A DNA stretch of 64,000 nt from contig OZ038482.1 of the NCBI GenBank assembly GCA_964036315.1, positions 9,850,698 through 9,914,697 of the forward strand. The letters are read 5' to 3'. Every line of letters begins with the position of its first letter. Within the stretch, counting starts at the first letter, position 1. The notes beneath the pieces are model-generated. The model saw only the letters and a list, made by a program, of their open reading frames with translations. It made no database searches and was not told the origin of the DNA. The position numbers and the translations under genes are program-made. The stretch is from Acanthosepion esculentum (taxonomy: Eukaryota; Mollusca; Cephalopoda; Sepiida; Sepiidae). This document shows positions 33,381 to 45,439 of the stretch, in pieces.

Positions 33381-34389
33381 AGTCACAACGGGTCGGATTC
33401 CTGTTGGACCTCACCCCTGATTAAATTTTTGTTCGCCTAATTAATGCAAGGGACTGTCGTTCCCGGCCTTGTCCTCATTTGTTATGGTCCTTAAGATTCC
33501 CAATCACCTCAGTTTTTATCCTCCCTTTTTATCTTGATTGGATCGGCCTTATATATTTCCTACATTTCCAAAATGATTTGTCGCTCCCCCTCCACTAGTG
33601 AGTGAGTTTCTTGATTCTGCTTATCGACAGAATACAACGGCTGCTCTTCCTTTTGCAGGGAGGACGGGCCATACTAACACAGTTTTTATTTCTGTTTGAA
33701 TGTTTTGTTTGTTTTATTTTGATTACTGCGTTCACGCCTCCCCTTTCATTTCATGTGTAACATTTTTATATAATTTTTAAATAAAATTTGACAAAAAAGA
33801 GGGAAAAATATTTGTACACATGAAGGCATTTTTAAAATTATGTGTGTTTTATTAGAATCTCTCTGAAGATGTGGTATTGTGGTACACGTTAGATTGGATG
33901 GCGAAGGATGGGTTCTTGTGGTGACTGAAGAAATTATTAGAGTGAATGAGTCGTGAATTGGATTAGCTTGGTGTAGGAGAGACCGTATTGACCAGTCTTT
34001 TCCCACTTCGCTCTTTTTATAAACAACAACCGATTATGCAAGACTCTTACAATAGTTGTATAGACCATTGACATCATTGATTTCGATAATTACATATATC
34101 TATGTTTCATATTCCAATTCTCATCTTGATTTTTAAAAAATCCTCGGAAAGCCAAAATTTACTTTCATTTTCATTTTGTTGTAGAAACTTGATAAAATCT
34201 ACCCCCATAGATTTATTGATACATTTAGATTCTATGAGATGGAATTTTTAAATGTGGGATGTAATCTTAAAATTATATGGATTGGCTTATGCTAAGTAGA
34301 TTTCTAGGCTGATGTAATATAATTAACACCCGAGTAGCAAATCAACATTTGATTTGGATATTTTGAGTTGCTTATTGGGTGTCGTAGTA
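33381..34389. other. No recognised gene
   Basis: No supported features; short frames only (33746-34006 minus unrecognised). Confidence 0.4.
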
Positions 34390-36450
34390 GAGACAATACG
34401 ACAGGCCCCAGAATGACGTGTATTACAAAGAGATGCCTACTGATAGCATTAAAAGAAGATACAATGAACTAAATAAGAATGGAAATTCAAAGTGGGATGC
34501 GTTAAGAGAAACTTTAGTGGAATCAGCAAACGAGATCACATAAAAGAAAACTAGAGAAGAAAAAAAGAAATAGCTGTCAAGATGGAAAGACGACGGCAAA
34601 CAATGCCAAGGTATCGTACAGAATATAGGACATCACACAAAGAAATTATAAAAAAATACAGGCAAGCAAAAGAGGAATGACTTAACAAAAGGTGCGCAGA
34701 AATAGAAAGAATGAGCATCACAGATAAGACAGATATGCATAAAAGAATAAGATAAATAACAGGACAAAAGATGTTCTCATCGACAGGATGTGCATACAAT
34801 CAAAAGTGTGAACGCTGATAATAGAGAAAGAAAAACATACTTCAATGATGGAACGAATACATCGAAAAACTCTTCCACGATGAAAGAAGAAAACTTGCAA
34901 TACACAAAAATATGGAAGAACCAGAAATATTGAAGTCTGAAGTGAAATCAGTAATGTCCAAATTGAACCGTAAGAAAGCAGCAGGGGCAGATGGAATGTT
35001 GGCTGCCTTAGATGATTTCGGCAATGACAAAATTAGAAAAATAATAAATAAATACGACAGTGGTGATATACTAGAAGAACTAAGTAAATTCAAATTCATA
35101 GTGCTGCCTAAGAAGTCAGGTAAAAATAGATGAGAGCCCCATTGGACAATTACCCTAATGAGCTACATAACAAAACTTATCATCTGAATTCTAATGAATA
35201 GAGATAATCGCAGAATTAGACTGTAAATAAGACAAGAACAATGCGGTTTTGTTAAAGACAGTGGAATGTAGTATTTATGCACCGAATGATATCAGAGAGA
35301 GCAATACAAAATAAGAAGGAGGTATACATATGTTTTATAAAGTTTTCCCTCTGAAAGTTCTCCACTGCCTTAGCTCTGGTAAATACATGCAATGATAACA
35401 GCAAAAATTGCAATATGGCCACTGGTAAAAAATGGTTGCTGAAGACATTAGGTTTATAATACCCAGAAATTCATACAAAGATGTACTCAAGGACACATGG
35501 CACAGTGGATAAAGGCGTTGGTTAGATCCAGTGACAGGACCCAAAGAGTGTGAGTTCAATACCCGGGAAAAATTAACAGGAGATAACTGATAACTGGCAT
35601 CCATTAAACATGGCACGTGGAACTAGAACAGTCTACCCAAGTGAGCGAAATAAAGGGTTCAGTTCGACATTGCAACCACCTGAAGAAGGCCGGAGCGTAC
35701 AACGGCCGAAACGTTGTAATAAATATGGCGACAAAGATGAGGACAATAGTCCGAATAATGTAAATAATGACTAAATACCAATTGTACGAAGACGGAATAC
35801 ATGTTTGTCAGCAAAAATAAAAGATCAGCATACTAATTACAAATTAGAGATACGAAAATCAAGCAAATACAACAATTTAAATATCTTGGAAGCGTTTGAA
35901 CAGAGGAGGGGAAAGTGCGACATTGAAATACGAAGGTGTATTTGGATAACGAAAGTTGCCTTCTAAAAACTAAGCAAAGTATTAAGAAACGGGAAAATTT
36001 CGTTAGAAACAAAGAAAAGAGTAATGAACTGTTATGTAATTTTGGTACTCCTATATGAAAGTGAATGCGAAACTCGCAGATGAAAAAGTAACTTGAAGCA
36101 ACAGAAATGTGGTTCTACAGAAGGATGGTGTGAATCCGTGGATGAACATGTAGGTAACAGGGAAGTTTTAGAGAAACTGGAAACAGATAGAAAAAGCTGA
36201 AATTTGTATGGCACATAATTAGGAAAGAGAGTTTGGAGAATTCGACACTCACAGGAAATGATGAAGGCAAGGGGGAGAGGGAAGTAATGAATAATCCCTG
36301 CTTAATGAGCTCGTGTAAATGATTGGCAGACCCGGGATTAGGATATGGAAAAAACAAAATTTACTAATATCTACAAAGACTGGAAATTGTGGCGAGCCAT
36401 GTTCTCCAAAGTCCTGAATGAACACAGCGCATAGAAGAACAAGAAAGGAA
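34390..36450 (+). pseudogene. RTE-like LINE, long copy interrupted by a SINE
   Basis: The order is linker, RT and tail. Linker blocks include SDNIKRRYNELNKNGNSKWD-like coding (34440-34500). The RT fingers are PEILKSEVKSVMSKLNRKKA and AGADGMLAALDDF (34912-35040), followed by IVLPKKSGKNR, a stop, then SYITKLII and RQEQCGFVKD. At about 35485-35780 a SINE-A copy interrupts. The element resumes with YLGSV-like and YESECETRR coding (35860-36080), FYRRMV near 36110, and ends WRAMFSKVLNEHSA* near 36390-36432. The YADD palm segment is missing at the SINE junction. Numerous stops make it inactive. The minus-strand open frames over it are shadows. Confidence 0.9.
35485..35780 (+). mobile_element. SINE-A, full-length tRNA-derived copy
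   Basis: Box A-like TGGCACAGTGG (35498-35508) and box B-like GTGAGTTCAATACC (about 35550-35563) mark a tRNA-derived head. The body has GAGCGAAATAAAGGGTTCAG, then CACCTGAAGAAGGCCGGAGC, ACGGCCGAAACGTTGT and the tail AAAGATGAGGACAATAGTCC, ending in TGTAAATAATG. It lies inside an RTE-like LINE, so it inserted later, and it is the reference for the family. The B box departs from the consensus GGTTCGANTCC. Confidence 0.9.
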
Positions 36451-36474
36451 GGAATGAAGGAAGGAATTTAGTAA

Positions 36475-36700
36475 TGTCGGCAACATATCTCATATATGCT
36501 CAATGAAGTTTAAATCTGGAGTCTAATGGAGTACCTAGAAGCCAGGCGCATGTTGCTGAAATTAATTTCGTGTTATCCGTGCATAATGGGGGATATTTTA
36601 TTATGCTGCAGGAGCGAATGATCAACACCAGGAACTATGGCGAGCATAAAGCAATGCAAATGGTAGGTTATATCAAACTATGGTAAAACAGAGTAACAAC
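36475..36700 (-). pseudogene. Tc1-like transposase C-terminal remnant
   Basis: Minus-strand reading near 36515-36580 gives QQHAPGF then TPDLNFIEHI, in the register of the Tc1 motif SPDLNPIEHIW that carries the DD34E glutamate. Preceding HYARITRN resembles the NARPHTAK segment. Stop codons split it. No inverted ends identified. Confidence 0.6.
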
Positions 36701-37299
36701 AATTGCGGAGCAAAAGGCATGGGAATTATAAAAAAAAGTTTATTGCAAAAACACCGTTACGGTTTATCTTGGGCATACACAATGTTAATGCATAGTGTAC
36801 CGAAAATATGAAATTTTAGACCAATAACAAGATTGCTGAAATTAGGAGAAACGATTACAGTAATAAAAATCAAAACATTTCCTTTCCATTACAAATAACA
36901 CAATATAAATCAAAGTAACCTTGAGGGACAGAAATACTCTTTTAAAGAACAATATTACCATGTGGATGTAAAAAAAAGCGTAAATTCCTGAACGCATGCA
37001 AACAAATACATTAGTATTCAATATTGTTAATTTACATAAAAATGGGGTAAATGTATGAAAAGCTCTAGATATAAAATAAGATAGTAAGTGAAACAATACT
37101 TCACTTCGAAAGAAGCCTTCCTGTGTCACTGTTATTGGATGAAAGGTTTCACGGCCTTTGATGTTTGTTAGCTGGGTGCAATTGTGAATTTGCTGTCTTT
37201 GGTAATAAATCGTGTTTGAATCCGGAGTTGTTTAGGAATTTAGGTCGGTAGCGAGAATATATCACGAAGGCAGGAATCGACTCGGTATTTAACCCTCAC
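36701..37299. other. No recognised gene
   Basis: AT-rich. A 95-codon minus frame (36842-37129) is hydrophobic low-complexity and unrecognised. Confidence 0.4.
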
Positions 37300-38200
37300 C
37301 CTACATGTGATGATATGTGACGCAGTGTCGTTTAACGTGGGGAGCCCGAACGCGGGCATACGGGCTAAGCCATAAAATTGTTCAATCACCAGCGAGGATA
37401 TTGCTTCCGCCTCTTCCTCTTTAGTGCAATGACGGAGGTACTATTTCGGGTAGCTGTGTATCCGGGACTGGACATCTCTCATTAATAAATTCAGTTGTGC
37501 TCTGTTCCCAGATAGCGACAAAAACTGAGTTGCGCTCTGTCCGAAAACAAAGACACAACTGAGAGATGTCAAGAGAGACTATCCAGGAAGAGTAATCGAT
37601 TACATTTTGTGAATTTCATGAACTCCTTAAATAGAACTGACAGAGTTCTCATGACGGCAGATTTAAAGAGAGTAATTGGCGGGTGGTCATTCTATCCTTA
37701 ACCTGAGTATTTCCAAGAAGGACTGGGTTTTGATTGACGGAGAAAGTCGTGATGTCATTACCCAGGATGAGTGAAGTAGGTATGCCGCTGAAAATGTTGA
37801 AGGGTCAAAACGACTGCTTCTTGCTAGACCCTGAAAACCGTGACATCAGCAAAATTCCTTCAATAGAGGTCTAACACTTTCGCCCCAGACCCTCAACCTC
37901 CGACGTCTTACTCTCTGGATTGAGGTGTCTACTCGGTCCTAACCGAACTTAAGGGAGTGGCTGTAGATCCCCTGAGCATCCGTATATCATTCGACCGGCC
38001 CACTGGTTTAATCCTGCTTCCTGTCCACGTTGTGATTGGTTTGATCCAGAAAACAGAAGTGATGTTCATCCATTCACAGTCAACTGAAGATGTAGACACG
38101 GCTGGAGAGTCTGTGCTAAGAAATTTAGAATGCACCAAAAAAAGAAGTAATATCTGCAGAAAGCCGGACAAACAACTATTCAATGGTTGAATTGTTAATG
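37300..38200. other. GC-richer segment, possible LTR-retroelement leader
   Basis: TGTGACGCAGTGTCGTTTAA then CGTGGGGAGCCCGAACGCGG (37309-37355) aligns with the 24.8-kb segment. Overlapping frames at 37957-38190 (plus) and 37929-38183 (minus) have no recognised domain. Could be an LTR end plus primer-binding site and leader; not demonstrated. Confidence 0.3.
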
Positions 38201-38459
38201 TCTTTTATATAGCAGAAAAGAATAGTATAGAAAAGAAACGGGTTACAGAAAAGAAAAGTATTTGACGTAAAAACTCATACACTGGATTCTAGACAGAGAG
38301 AGTGTATTGTGATTAACTTGTTGTTAAATCGTCTCAGAACGATATACGACTCTAGCGATAGAGGGGTAAGATTTCTGTGCGGGGCTTAAAGTTTGTAGTG
38401 GCGTTCCTCCTCAGCAGTAGTAACAGTAGTAGTAATAATCGTGGTAGCAGAAGCAGCGG

Positions 38460-38900
38460 TACTTATATCAACAGTACATGTTATCGGACGCTTCGTTCCA
38501 ATCTCTGACGTCACCTCCTCTCCTCCTCGAGTCTCCAACTCGACTCTCCACTGTCTCTAGCCCAGCTCTTGTCTGGGCTAATTCTCTTCGCCAGTCACGC
38601 AAAGAATTTTCTCCCGTCTCACTTTCTCAGCATAACTACGCGTTTATAGAGAAAAACCCAGCTGGTCATAACCGACCCTTGGCCCTACTACTTCGCACGC
38701 GATTATTACGTTCCTTATAGCTTACTAAACTCTATTTTAATTTTTAACCGATAAAAATTATTTCGACCATTTCATTGTCTTCTAATGACCCAGATTCCAT
38801 TGGGTACAACTTCTGCCCTAGATCAGATTTCCCATCAGTAAACAAAATGTTCTGATCTAATTTCGCTACTCAGATCTACTCCAATTTCAATAAAAAAATA
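38460..38900 (+). promoter_or_regulatory. LTR-like segment with CRE and TATA-like motifs
   Basis: From TGTTATCGGACG (38479) the segment has a palindromic TGACGTCA (38506-38513), a TTTATAGA TATA-like box near 38642 and an AATAAAAA poly(A)-like signal near 38890, immediately before a GC/GT microsatellite. This order fits an LTR or a Pol II promoter. No second copy is present to define its ends. Confidence 0.35.
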
Positions 38901-38905
38901 TACGC

Positions 38906-38962
38906 GCGTGCGTGCGTGCGTGTGTGTGTGTGTGTGTGTTTCCCAGACTCTCTCTCTCTCTG
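38906..38962. repeat. (GCGT)n-(GT)n and (CT)n microsatellite
   Basis: GCGTGCGTGCGTGCG grades into GT repeat (to about 38938), then TCTCTCTCTCTC after a short spacer. Confidence 0.95.
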
Positions 38963-40751
38963 TCACAGAGGACTTTGGTCACGTTTTCTTAACCCGGAAA
39001 TTCCCCAACAGCAATATAGTTTTGAAATCAATAAAAATACTTTTTATACTTTCCCCTCAGACAAAGATGCAAGAGACTCATTTTTTTTTTGAATGGTGCA
39101 AAATACTTATCTTTTGTTACACATCATTGTTACACACATAAATTAAGTAAGGAAGTAATGTTTCTATCACAAAATAATTTGTCGAAAAAAATATAATCTT
39201 CTTTACAAATTTGATTATAATTTGGAAAGGAGCATTCTTTACAAATTTTGGAACATACAAAATCAAAAATGTTTATTTTCCTCTCTTTTTTTATAATATT
39301 TGAATGAACAGTTCTTACAACGTCAGAACCGTTTTGGAAAGTCAAAGTTTTCTTACGTCTGAATCATTTTTAAAAAAAAGGTAACTTGGGGCGATAGACA
39401 TTCACAGAAAATTATTTATATGTTCATCTTAAAGCTAGAATGAACACCAGTGATTCTGGCTATCCGTAGTATAAAACTGACGAAACTATATAAGAAATAC
39501 CTTAATACCAAATATTCATGGTCCTTAGTAGCTGCCGGTTTATTACTCCTACAATAGCAATTTCAATTTTGCTAACAGTCGCACTCAGTCTTTTAATAGT
39601 GTCACTATTAGTAACAGATATTCTGTTAAACACCTCTGGAAATTCTATACTGAAAAGTTTCTCCAGGTTACGTTCTATGAAAGTTTAAACCTTTCGACAA
39701 AAAACTTAAGGCTAAATTTGGAGCCATGAGATTTTTGTGATTTCTTTTGCGAGCTTCCAGAATGAAATCTTTTGAATATGTGTTACTTTTAACCGACATT
39801 CGTATCTTTCGATGAGAGTTCAGTCTGAAAATTAAGTTTTAGTTGTTAATAAAAATTTAAATAAAGTATTGTATTTCACGAAACGTATTAAAAAATAATC
39901 GACTCATAGAGATGAGATAGCGATTCTTCATAGTTTCACTCTTGGTGTTTTTCTTCTCACCGGTCATAACCTGAACAGTTCTATTCCATTGTAACATTGT
40001 GCGTGTAAAATTGAGAATATGTTAAAGTTCAGGATTAGGGAAAAATATATCGTATTTCTGAAATACAATATATTTCATAGGGTCAGTTCACAAGTACTGC
40101 AAAAAAATGAAAACGATGGATGTAGAGGTAGCTTTTTATTTGCCCATGGATTAATGAATTAGCAAAATTAGCGAGACGGCGAGATTTCCTAGTAAAAAAA
40201 GAAATTTCTACTTCCAAAAATCTTCAGTGAGAACTTTCACCTTTGTAGGAATATGTGAGTCTGCATCTGTTAGGATTGAGAAGTCTCTATCACTCACTTC
40301 TCCCTCTCTATCATTGACAAGTCGTCAGCAAAATTTCCCCAACAGGGACAATAAAAGTAGCCAATACAGACCATATGCGTTTTGCTATGTAATACTGCGA
40401 AAGAAAGCTTTTTCCAGTAAAAGACAAAGTGTGATTTTGTTGGATTTGCCTGAAAACAGGAATGGAAATTAATGAAGCGACACAACTGACTCGGACCACG
40501 CGGTCTCTGAACATCATTATGAGCCACATGCTTAATCGCAGATACTTTTTCAAGGCTCAGTATTAAGTGTTGATTTATATTTCTGCAAACTTTACTTGCT
40601 CTGTTCATAAATGATGGATTCTTTGTGCTTGGTTCAAAGTTTGGTTTTGTTTTATGGACGCTACTTCAAAGGATTCTTTCAGACTAAGCGGATAAAAGGA
40701 AAGACATGTGACTGTAAGTGCTACCATGCCGTCCAAGAAGAAAATGGAGTG

Positions 40752-40782
<31 letters not shown>

Positions 40783-41040
40783 CTTATCATCTACTTGCAG
40801 ATGTTCAATGCGCGTGTTTTCTTGCTAGGCCAGGTGGAGAGTGGGAGGTATATTGTTTCTTCTTTACTTGATTTTAGCATTATTGTAGCTGAAGTGCTGA
40901 TCTTATCTTCGTTATCTTCAACAGTGAATGACATTTTTTGCGTTGCGTCGCCTCTTTTAAACAGAGGTGAAATGGAAAATGTCTCATTCGAAAAATGTAA
41001 ACCAATGTAGACAAATATTTCAATCTCTGACATTGACAGA
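38963..41040. other. No supported gene; one (AC)n(TA)n run
   Basis: Short overlapping frames on both strands (40227-40472 plus, 40294-40608 minus, 40791-41153 minus, 40708-41010 plus) have no recognised domain. A compound microsatellite lies at 40752-40782. I see nothing else. Confidence 0.4.
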
Positions 41041-41042
41041 AA

Positions 41043-41330
41043 CATACAAAGCGGCTCCGAAAGTAATGCCTCGTATTTTATTATGTTGGCCAATGGCGGT
41101 GTGACAGTAGAGGTTGAATCTTCTCGGCAGTAACCCATGATTTTTCTTTTCAAACAGCTGAGTTAATGGCATCATGGTGGTTGGTGACGTGAAAGAAGCA
41201 GGGGTCCGTCATTGAATTCCTCTTACAGAAAAATGACACCTATTGCATTCATCGACGCTCGCTGAATGATTATGGAGACCAAACAGTGGACGTAAGATCG
41301 GTTAATGTGTTTGTTGATAAAGTTGCTTTT
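41043..41330 (+). pseudogene. Mariner left end and transposase N-terminus
   Basis: CAAAGCGGCTCCGAAAGTAA (41047) then TGCCTCGTATTTTATTATG resembles a mariner-type inverted end. At 41166 an ATG opens MASWWLVT, a stop, then KKQGSVIEFLLQKNDTYCIH and NDYGDQTVDVRSV. This is the first helix-turn-helix region of a mariner transposase. The sequence leaves the family at about 41330, and no right end is seen. A 5'-truncated-at-centre remnant. Confidence 0.8.
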
Positions 41331-41444
41331 TTTTTACTAATGTTCACCTAATACAAGGCCCAAGAGGCTCTCAAGGTAGAGGGTTACCGTGTGGATTTAT
41401 ATTAGTGTAAGAAAGAACAAGCATTAGGAGTATAGAGCTGAAGT

Positions 41445-41538
41445 AGATTTTAGAAGGAAACGGAAACCCAATCCTAAACAGGAAACAAGGGATAAACTTC
41501 TATTCCTGTTCAAAAGATTGGAAGGTGTATGAACTGGA

Positions 41539-41606
<68 letters not shown>
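41445..41606. repeat. Repeat E copy ending in (TCTA)n
   Basis: GGAAACCCAATCCTAAACAG and ACAAGGGATAAACTTCTATT match the 20.0-20.3-kb duplication. It is followed by 16-17 uninterrupted TCTA units (about 41540-41606). Confidence 0.92.
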
Positions 41607-41617
41607 GAATGTAAGCC

Positions 41618-42712
41618 TTGACAGTTTTCACAGGCACTACACTCTTACACTGGGCAAAGAATGCAGATATTCTAATTCTCGACAGAAGTTCTGATCCCAT
41701 CTCCACATTGGTAGAAGAATTCAAGGTCGAGAAGGTACATCTTCACAGGATGATGAGGGACTCGGCCGATGAGTTCGTCCGCAGGTTACGGCCAGATATC
41801 AAATCTGGCACCAAATGCTCAGCAGTAGAAGACACCCTAGAAGCAGAATCCAGCCTGCGAGCCAAGGAGATTATGGGGGTGACCCAAACCAATCGAGCTG
41901 CCCTGAGCAGCACGAGAAATCAGTTTTCTCCAAACAGAGCCCAAAGAGTAAATGAGACAATGTGCTTGTACTACATGGAGTGATATTGATCCGATGAAGC
42001 TATCATAGAATACCTTGATTGCAATGGAACCATTGGCAATATCATTCCTCCTGCGATCTACCTATGATCTCTTACCAAAATGCGACCAACATCAACCTGT
42101 GCTGGTACACTGACATTGATCTATGTGCATTATGTCAAAGTGATCGAGGCCCTTTAAGTCACATGCCTTCTGCATGACCACAATCATTGCAGATGTACAT
42201 GTCGCGTCATAACAAAATTCTGGAAGGGGTCATGGACTTAGAACACAGTGTGATGCAGCCAACAAATAGCCTGTAACGACCAGAGAACCTAAAATCCGTT
42301 TTCACAATGAACGTGAACGCTCTGTGTGAAAGACCCAAATAACTCCAACATGACACTACTGAGTGGGGCCCGTGATTGGAGGGTGTTAGTTATCTTAGAA
42401 CACCTCTGCAATTTCCGGTACAAATCATTTACACAGACGCACGCCCTTACATTGTAGCGTGGTCTGATTCAAAGAAGTGTGTCCTCCTAGTAGAAAAAAT
42501 CCCGCTACGAATCGCTGCGATCCGAATGCTTGGAAAAGAGATGGACATGTCATGTGCTACCTACTGAGGTCGGATGCCGTGGATTCCTTTGACGGTCAAT
42601 CGTTTCCATCCTTTTGAAGGTGGGCATCACTGGCCGGAACCTAAAGCGTGCTTCACATTGTCTCCAGACCACAGTTCAACAGGCATCGGGTTGGATCTGG
42701 TCAAATTAAATA
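41618..42712 (+). pseudogene. Degraded C-terminal region of a non-LTR RT-type ORF
   Basis: The open frame to 41983 (121 codons) contains DPISTLVEEFKVEKVHLHRM and SSLRAKEIMGVTQTNRAALS. I read these as the region after the RT domain in a widespread metazoan retroelement ORF. After a stop, pieces follow: SYQNATNI, DLCALCQSDRGPLSHM (a Cys-x2-Cys..His zf-RVT-like knuckle), SLQMYMSRHNKILEGVMDLE. Then at 42376 FPVQIIYTDARPYIVAWSDS and KKCVLLVE, and finally GITGRNLKR and QQASGWIW-like coding near 42630-42705. The order is right but stops and frameshifts are frequent. The parent clade is not determined. Confidence 0.7.
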
Positions 42713-42989
42713 AATAAAGTTAAATAAAACCATGATCGCAGCACAATGTTTCTTCCGACGTGATTTCCATTTTACGTCATTAATAACGGTCGCCACGAGT
42801 TTCAGTTGCAGTTTTAAAAAGAAATCGCAAGAAACTGACACGTATTAAAAGCGATACTCTTTCCTGTAGCAAAAGCTGCTGGTTGTGCCAGAGGTGGCAG
42901 TACCGCCTTAGCCACCGAAACTGTGTTACTTCACCTGGTTGGTGGCTGACGAGGGCAGGGTATTGCACGTGCTTTCACTTGTTGTATGT
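42713..42989. other. No recognised feature
   Basis: Intervening sequence; the 62-codon minus frame 42780-42968 is unrecognised. Confidence 0.4.
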
Positions 42990-43830
42990 GGAGAATTGGG
43001 TTGGAACAAAGGTTTGTAGCATTTTTTAAGTGAATTTAAGAAATATTTAGATATTTGTACATAAATTTATTCAACCCTTATATATGCCATTCTGTTCCAT
43101 TTCCTTGAAGCTATTTTTAAGGCAGCTTCCATTCCATCATCTAAGAATTTAGCATCTTTCTGAGTGATGAACTGGTTTAAGTGCTTGTTTTTTTCAAACT
43201 TCCAAAGAATTGAAGTTGTTCCCATTAACAGAATTTTATTTGGATCGAAATAAGTGGTAATCCTCCGGTGAAAGGTCAGGTAAGTTTGGCGGATGTAGGA
43301 CACCTCCAGTAAGATGTACAAATTGTTGTCGGATCTGTAAACAGACATGGGTTCTGGCGTTGTACTGGTCGAAGACGAGACCCTTCCTATTAGCCAATTC
43401 CAGATGCTTCATATAAATTGATGCTTTTTCATTGGTCTACATTGTTATAAACAATCTATTTTCATCGCCTGTGATCATACTTTTTTAAAAATGTGTCGTT
43501 GTTGTTGGGTTTGAGCAGATCAGCACAGATGGAAATGCGATATGATTCACGTATCCAAGTGAATTTCAAACGTCTTACAACGCTCATAGGATATTATGAG
43601 GTGCACCACTTTGATTTCTCATGTTACGTGACCTGGATTATCTTTAATCGGAGTTTTGATGCTGTCAACTATTGAAGGCCAGCTGGAACGTTCTCGGTCT
43701 TCTAGAGCAAACTTCCCACTTGTGAACTTGTGAACTTAGCGTATCACTTACGAAGACTACTCTCAGCTATGGCACAATCTCCATAAGCGGCACATATCCC
43801 CTTTTGCTTTTTATAGAACGACTTTTCCTT
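42990..43830 (-). pseudogene. Mariner transposon remnant, nearly full length
   Basis: The plus-strand left edge TTGGGTTGGAACAAAGGTTT (42995) is a mariner-type inverted end. On the minus strand the whole transposase order is readable in broken frames. A helix-turn-helix part (CAAYGDCAIAESSLRK near 43760-43800) comes first. MITGDEN follows (43461-43479, first Asp). FDQYNARTH (about 43355-43375) has Tyr in place of the second catalytic Asp. LHPPNLPDLSPEDYHLF (about 43250-43310) retains the third Asp, 34 residues after the second position. The C-terminal TQKDAKFLDDGMEAAL is in 43067-43348. The second Asp change and frameshifts make it inactive. Confidence 0.88.
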
Positions 43831-43953
43831 TTCCGAAAAAAAAACATGAAATGACGAAAATACTTTTTTATTTTCCTCCATTTTTACTTAAAACGTAAAA
43901 ATATTTAACATTCACAATCCATACACGAATCGTATACGTGTTGAAATGTCACC

Positions 43954-43957
<4 letters not shown>

Positions 43958-44031
<74 letters not shown>
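43958..44031. repeat. (TA)n microsatellite
   Basis: Uninterrupted TA repeat of about 74 bp. Confidence 0.98.
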
Positions 44032-44034
<3 letters not shown>

Positions 44035-44134
44035 TGTTCCCGCCAAAATAATAGTCAGAACAAACCACAACAATCAACCCCAAAATTCAACAAATAGCTT
44101 TATCTTCCCAAACAAAAACAAAACTGTTAAATAA

Positions 44135-44510
44135 GCTATATAAACAAATTTTTATTACGTTAATAAAAACACCGATCAAAATAAAAATAATAAATAAATA
44201 ATATATAAGATAAAAAATAAAAATAAAAATAAATAAAAACAAGCAAAATAATTTGACCCAAATAAATAAATAAACGACTTCCGGTAAAATAGCCGCCATA
44301 ATAGAATACCCACAATAAGCTATATAAACAAATTTTTACTACGTTAATAAAAACACCGATCAAAATAAAAAATAAAAATAAAGTAAATATAAAAGATAAA
44401 AAACAAAAATAAAATTAAATAAAAACAAGCAAAATAATTTGACACAAATAAATACATAAACAAATAAACGACTTCCGGTAAAATATCTGCCAAAAATGAC
44501 TATTCACAAT
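44135..44510. repeat. 184-bp tandem duplication
   Basis: GCTATATAAACAAATTTTTA occurs at 44135 and 44319. Both copies continue with TTAATAAAAACACCGATCAA, an A-rich stretch, CAAGCAAAATAATTTGAC and CGACTTCCGGTAAAATA. The copies differ by small A-tract indels. Confidence 0.92.
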
Positions 44511-44735
44511 GCACCACTGACCCGTATATATAAATAGCCGAGAAAAATAACAGCACTCGTGGCCCGACGATTGCATCTAGCATGAAACAGACTGTCGCCT
44601 CTAAGTGTTGACTTCTATGTTCACTTTTATATTTACACACGCTCTATCTCTGATATTGAGCACTTTATCCCATAAATATAGCACACTTTAAGACTATATT
44701 TCTTCATATATATATATATATATGTATATATATGT
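44511..44735 (+). repeat. Interspersed repeat D with GCTCTA..TATTGAGCAC motif
   Basis: GTGGCCCGACGATTGCATCT, CATGAAACAGACTGTCGCCT, GTGTTGACTTCTATGTTCAC and CGCTCTATCTCTGATATTGA (44641) then GCACTTTA. The 55978-56061 piece is the reverse complement of the middle section. The GCTCTA..TATTGAGCAC motif is also at 58372 and in the TA-bounded modules. A short (TA)n run is at 44707-44733. Confidence 0.8.
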
Positions 44736-44904
44736 CACAAGATTCAATACATGTGAAACAAAATCACGTGTTCAAACACCCTATGGACATAGAAATTCCT
44801 AAAGATTTTCCGATAAAGATTATTTTCCGTTTTAAACTGATTTTAATAATAAAAAAATAAGTGCAGTATTGATTCTTGCCTTGATTCTAAGATGTAGCAT
44901 TCGC

Positions 44905-45000
44905 CATGAATTCTTCAGAGTAATATCCTCATGTTTGATGCTATAATCACTACTTTTTAGCCGATGTGTTCTCAAGCCTTCCTCGTGTATTAGCGGCATT
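44905..45000 (-). mobile_element. SINE-A tail remnant
   Basis: AGTAATATCCTCATGTTTGA then CTCAAGCCTTCCTCGTGTAT is a degraded reverse complement of the SINE-A core and tail. Confidence 0.6.
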
Positions 45001-45439
45001 TGGCATCGTTTGAATACCACCTGCTTTTCATCGTATCAGTCATAACAGATTAAAACATCAAAGATTTTTTTATTCGCCTATGAAAATATTTGAGCCAATT
45101 TGAAAAAGACATCTGTGATGATAAAAAAATCAGCATTTGTGTTAAGCTCGGATTTGGAAGGATTTAAAAGTCAAATATAGGGCTTAACAATTACTGGATG
45201 CAACATACGCCACTGGAAGGCTAAATAACACATCGGTTAGAATGTTGTAATAGAAAACATGACGATACTTGTTTAAATAATTATTGAATAATAAAAAAGT
45301 TAATTATAATATTTCACGAAATCTATTTACGAAAATTTTGAAGAAAATGATCTGATTTAAATCTTCAAAAAGGATTTTCTTGAATTTGTAGCGGATTAAT
45401 AACAAGTTACACAAAGACCAGGACGGTTACATAGAGTTT

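Noticed and set aside
35485..35570. Functional tRNA gene
   Set aside because: Box A and B-like motifs are too far apart (about 54 bp) and no cloverleaf could be drawn; the full body is a dispersed SINE.
40294..41153. Overlapping 80-120-codon frames on both strands considered as a gene
   Set aside because: Frames overlap on opposite strands, one crosses a microsatellite, and no domain is recognisable.
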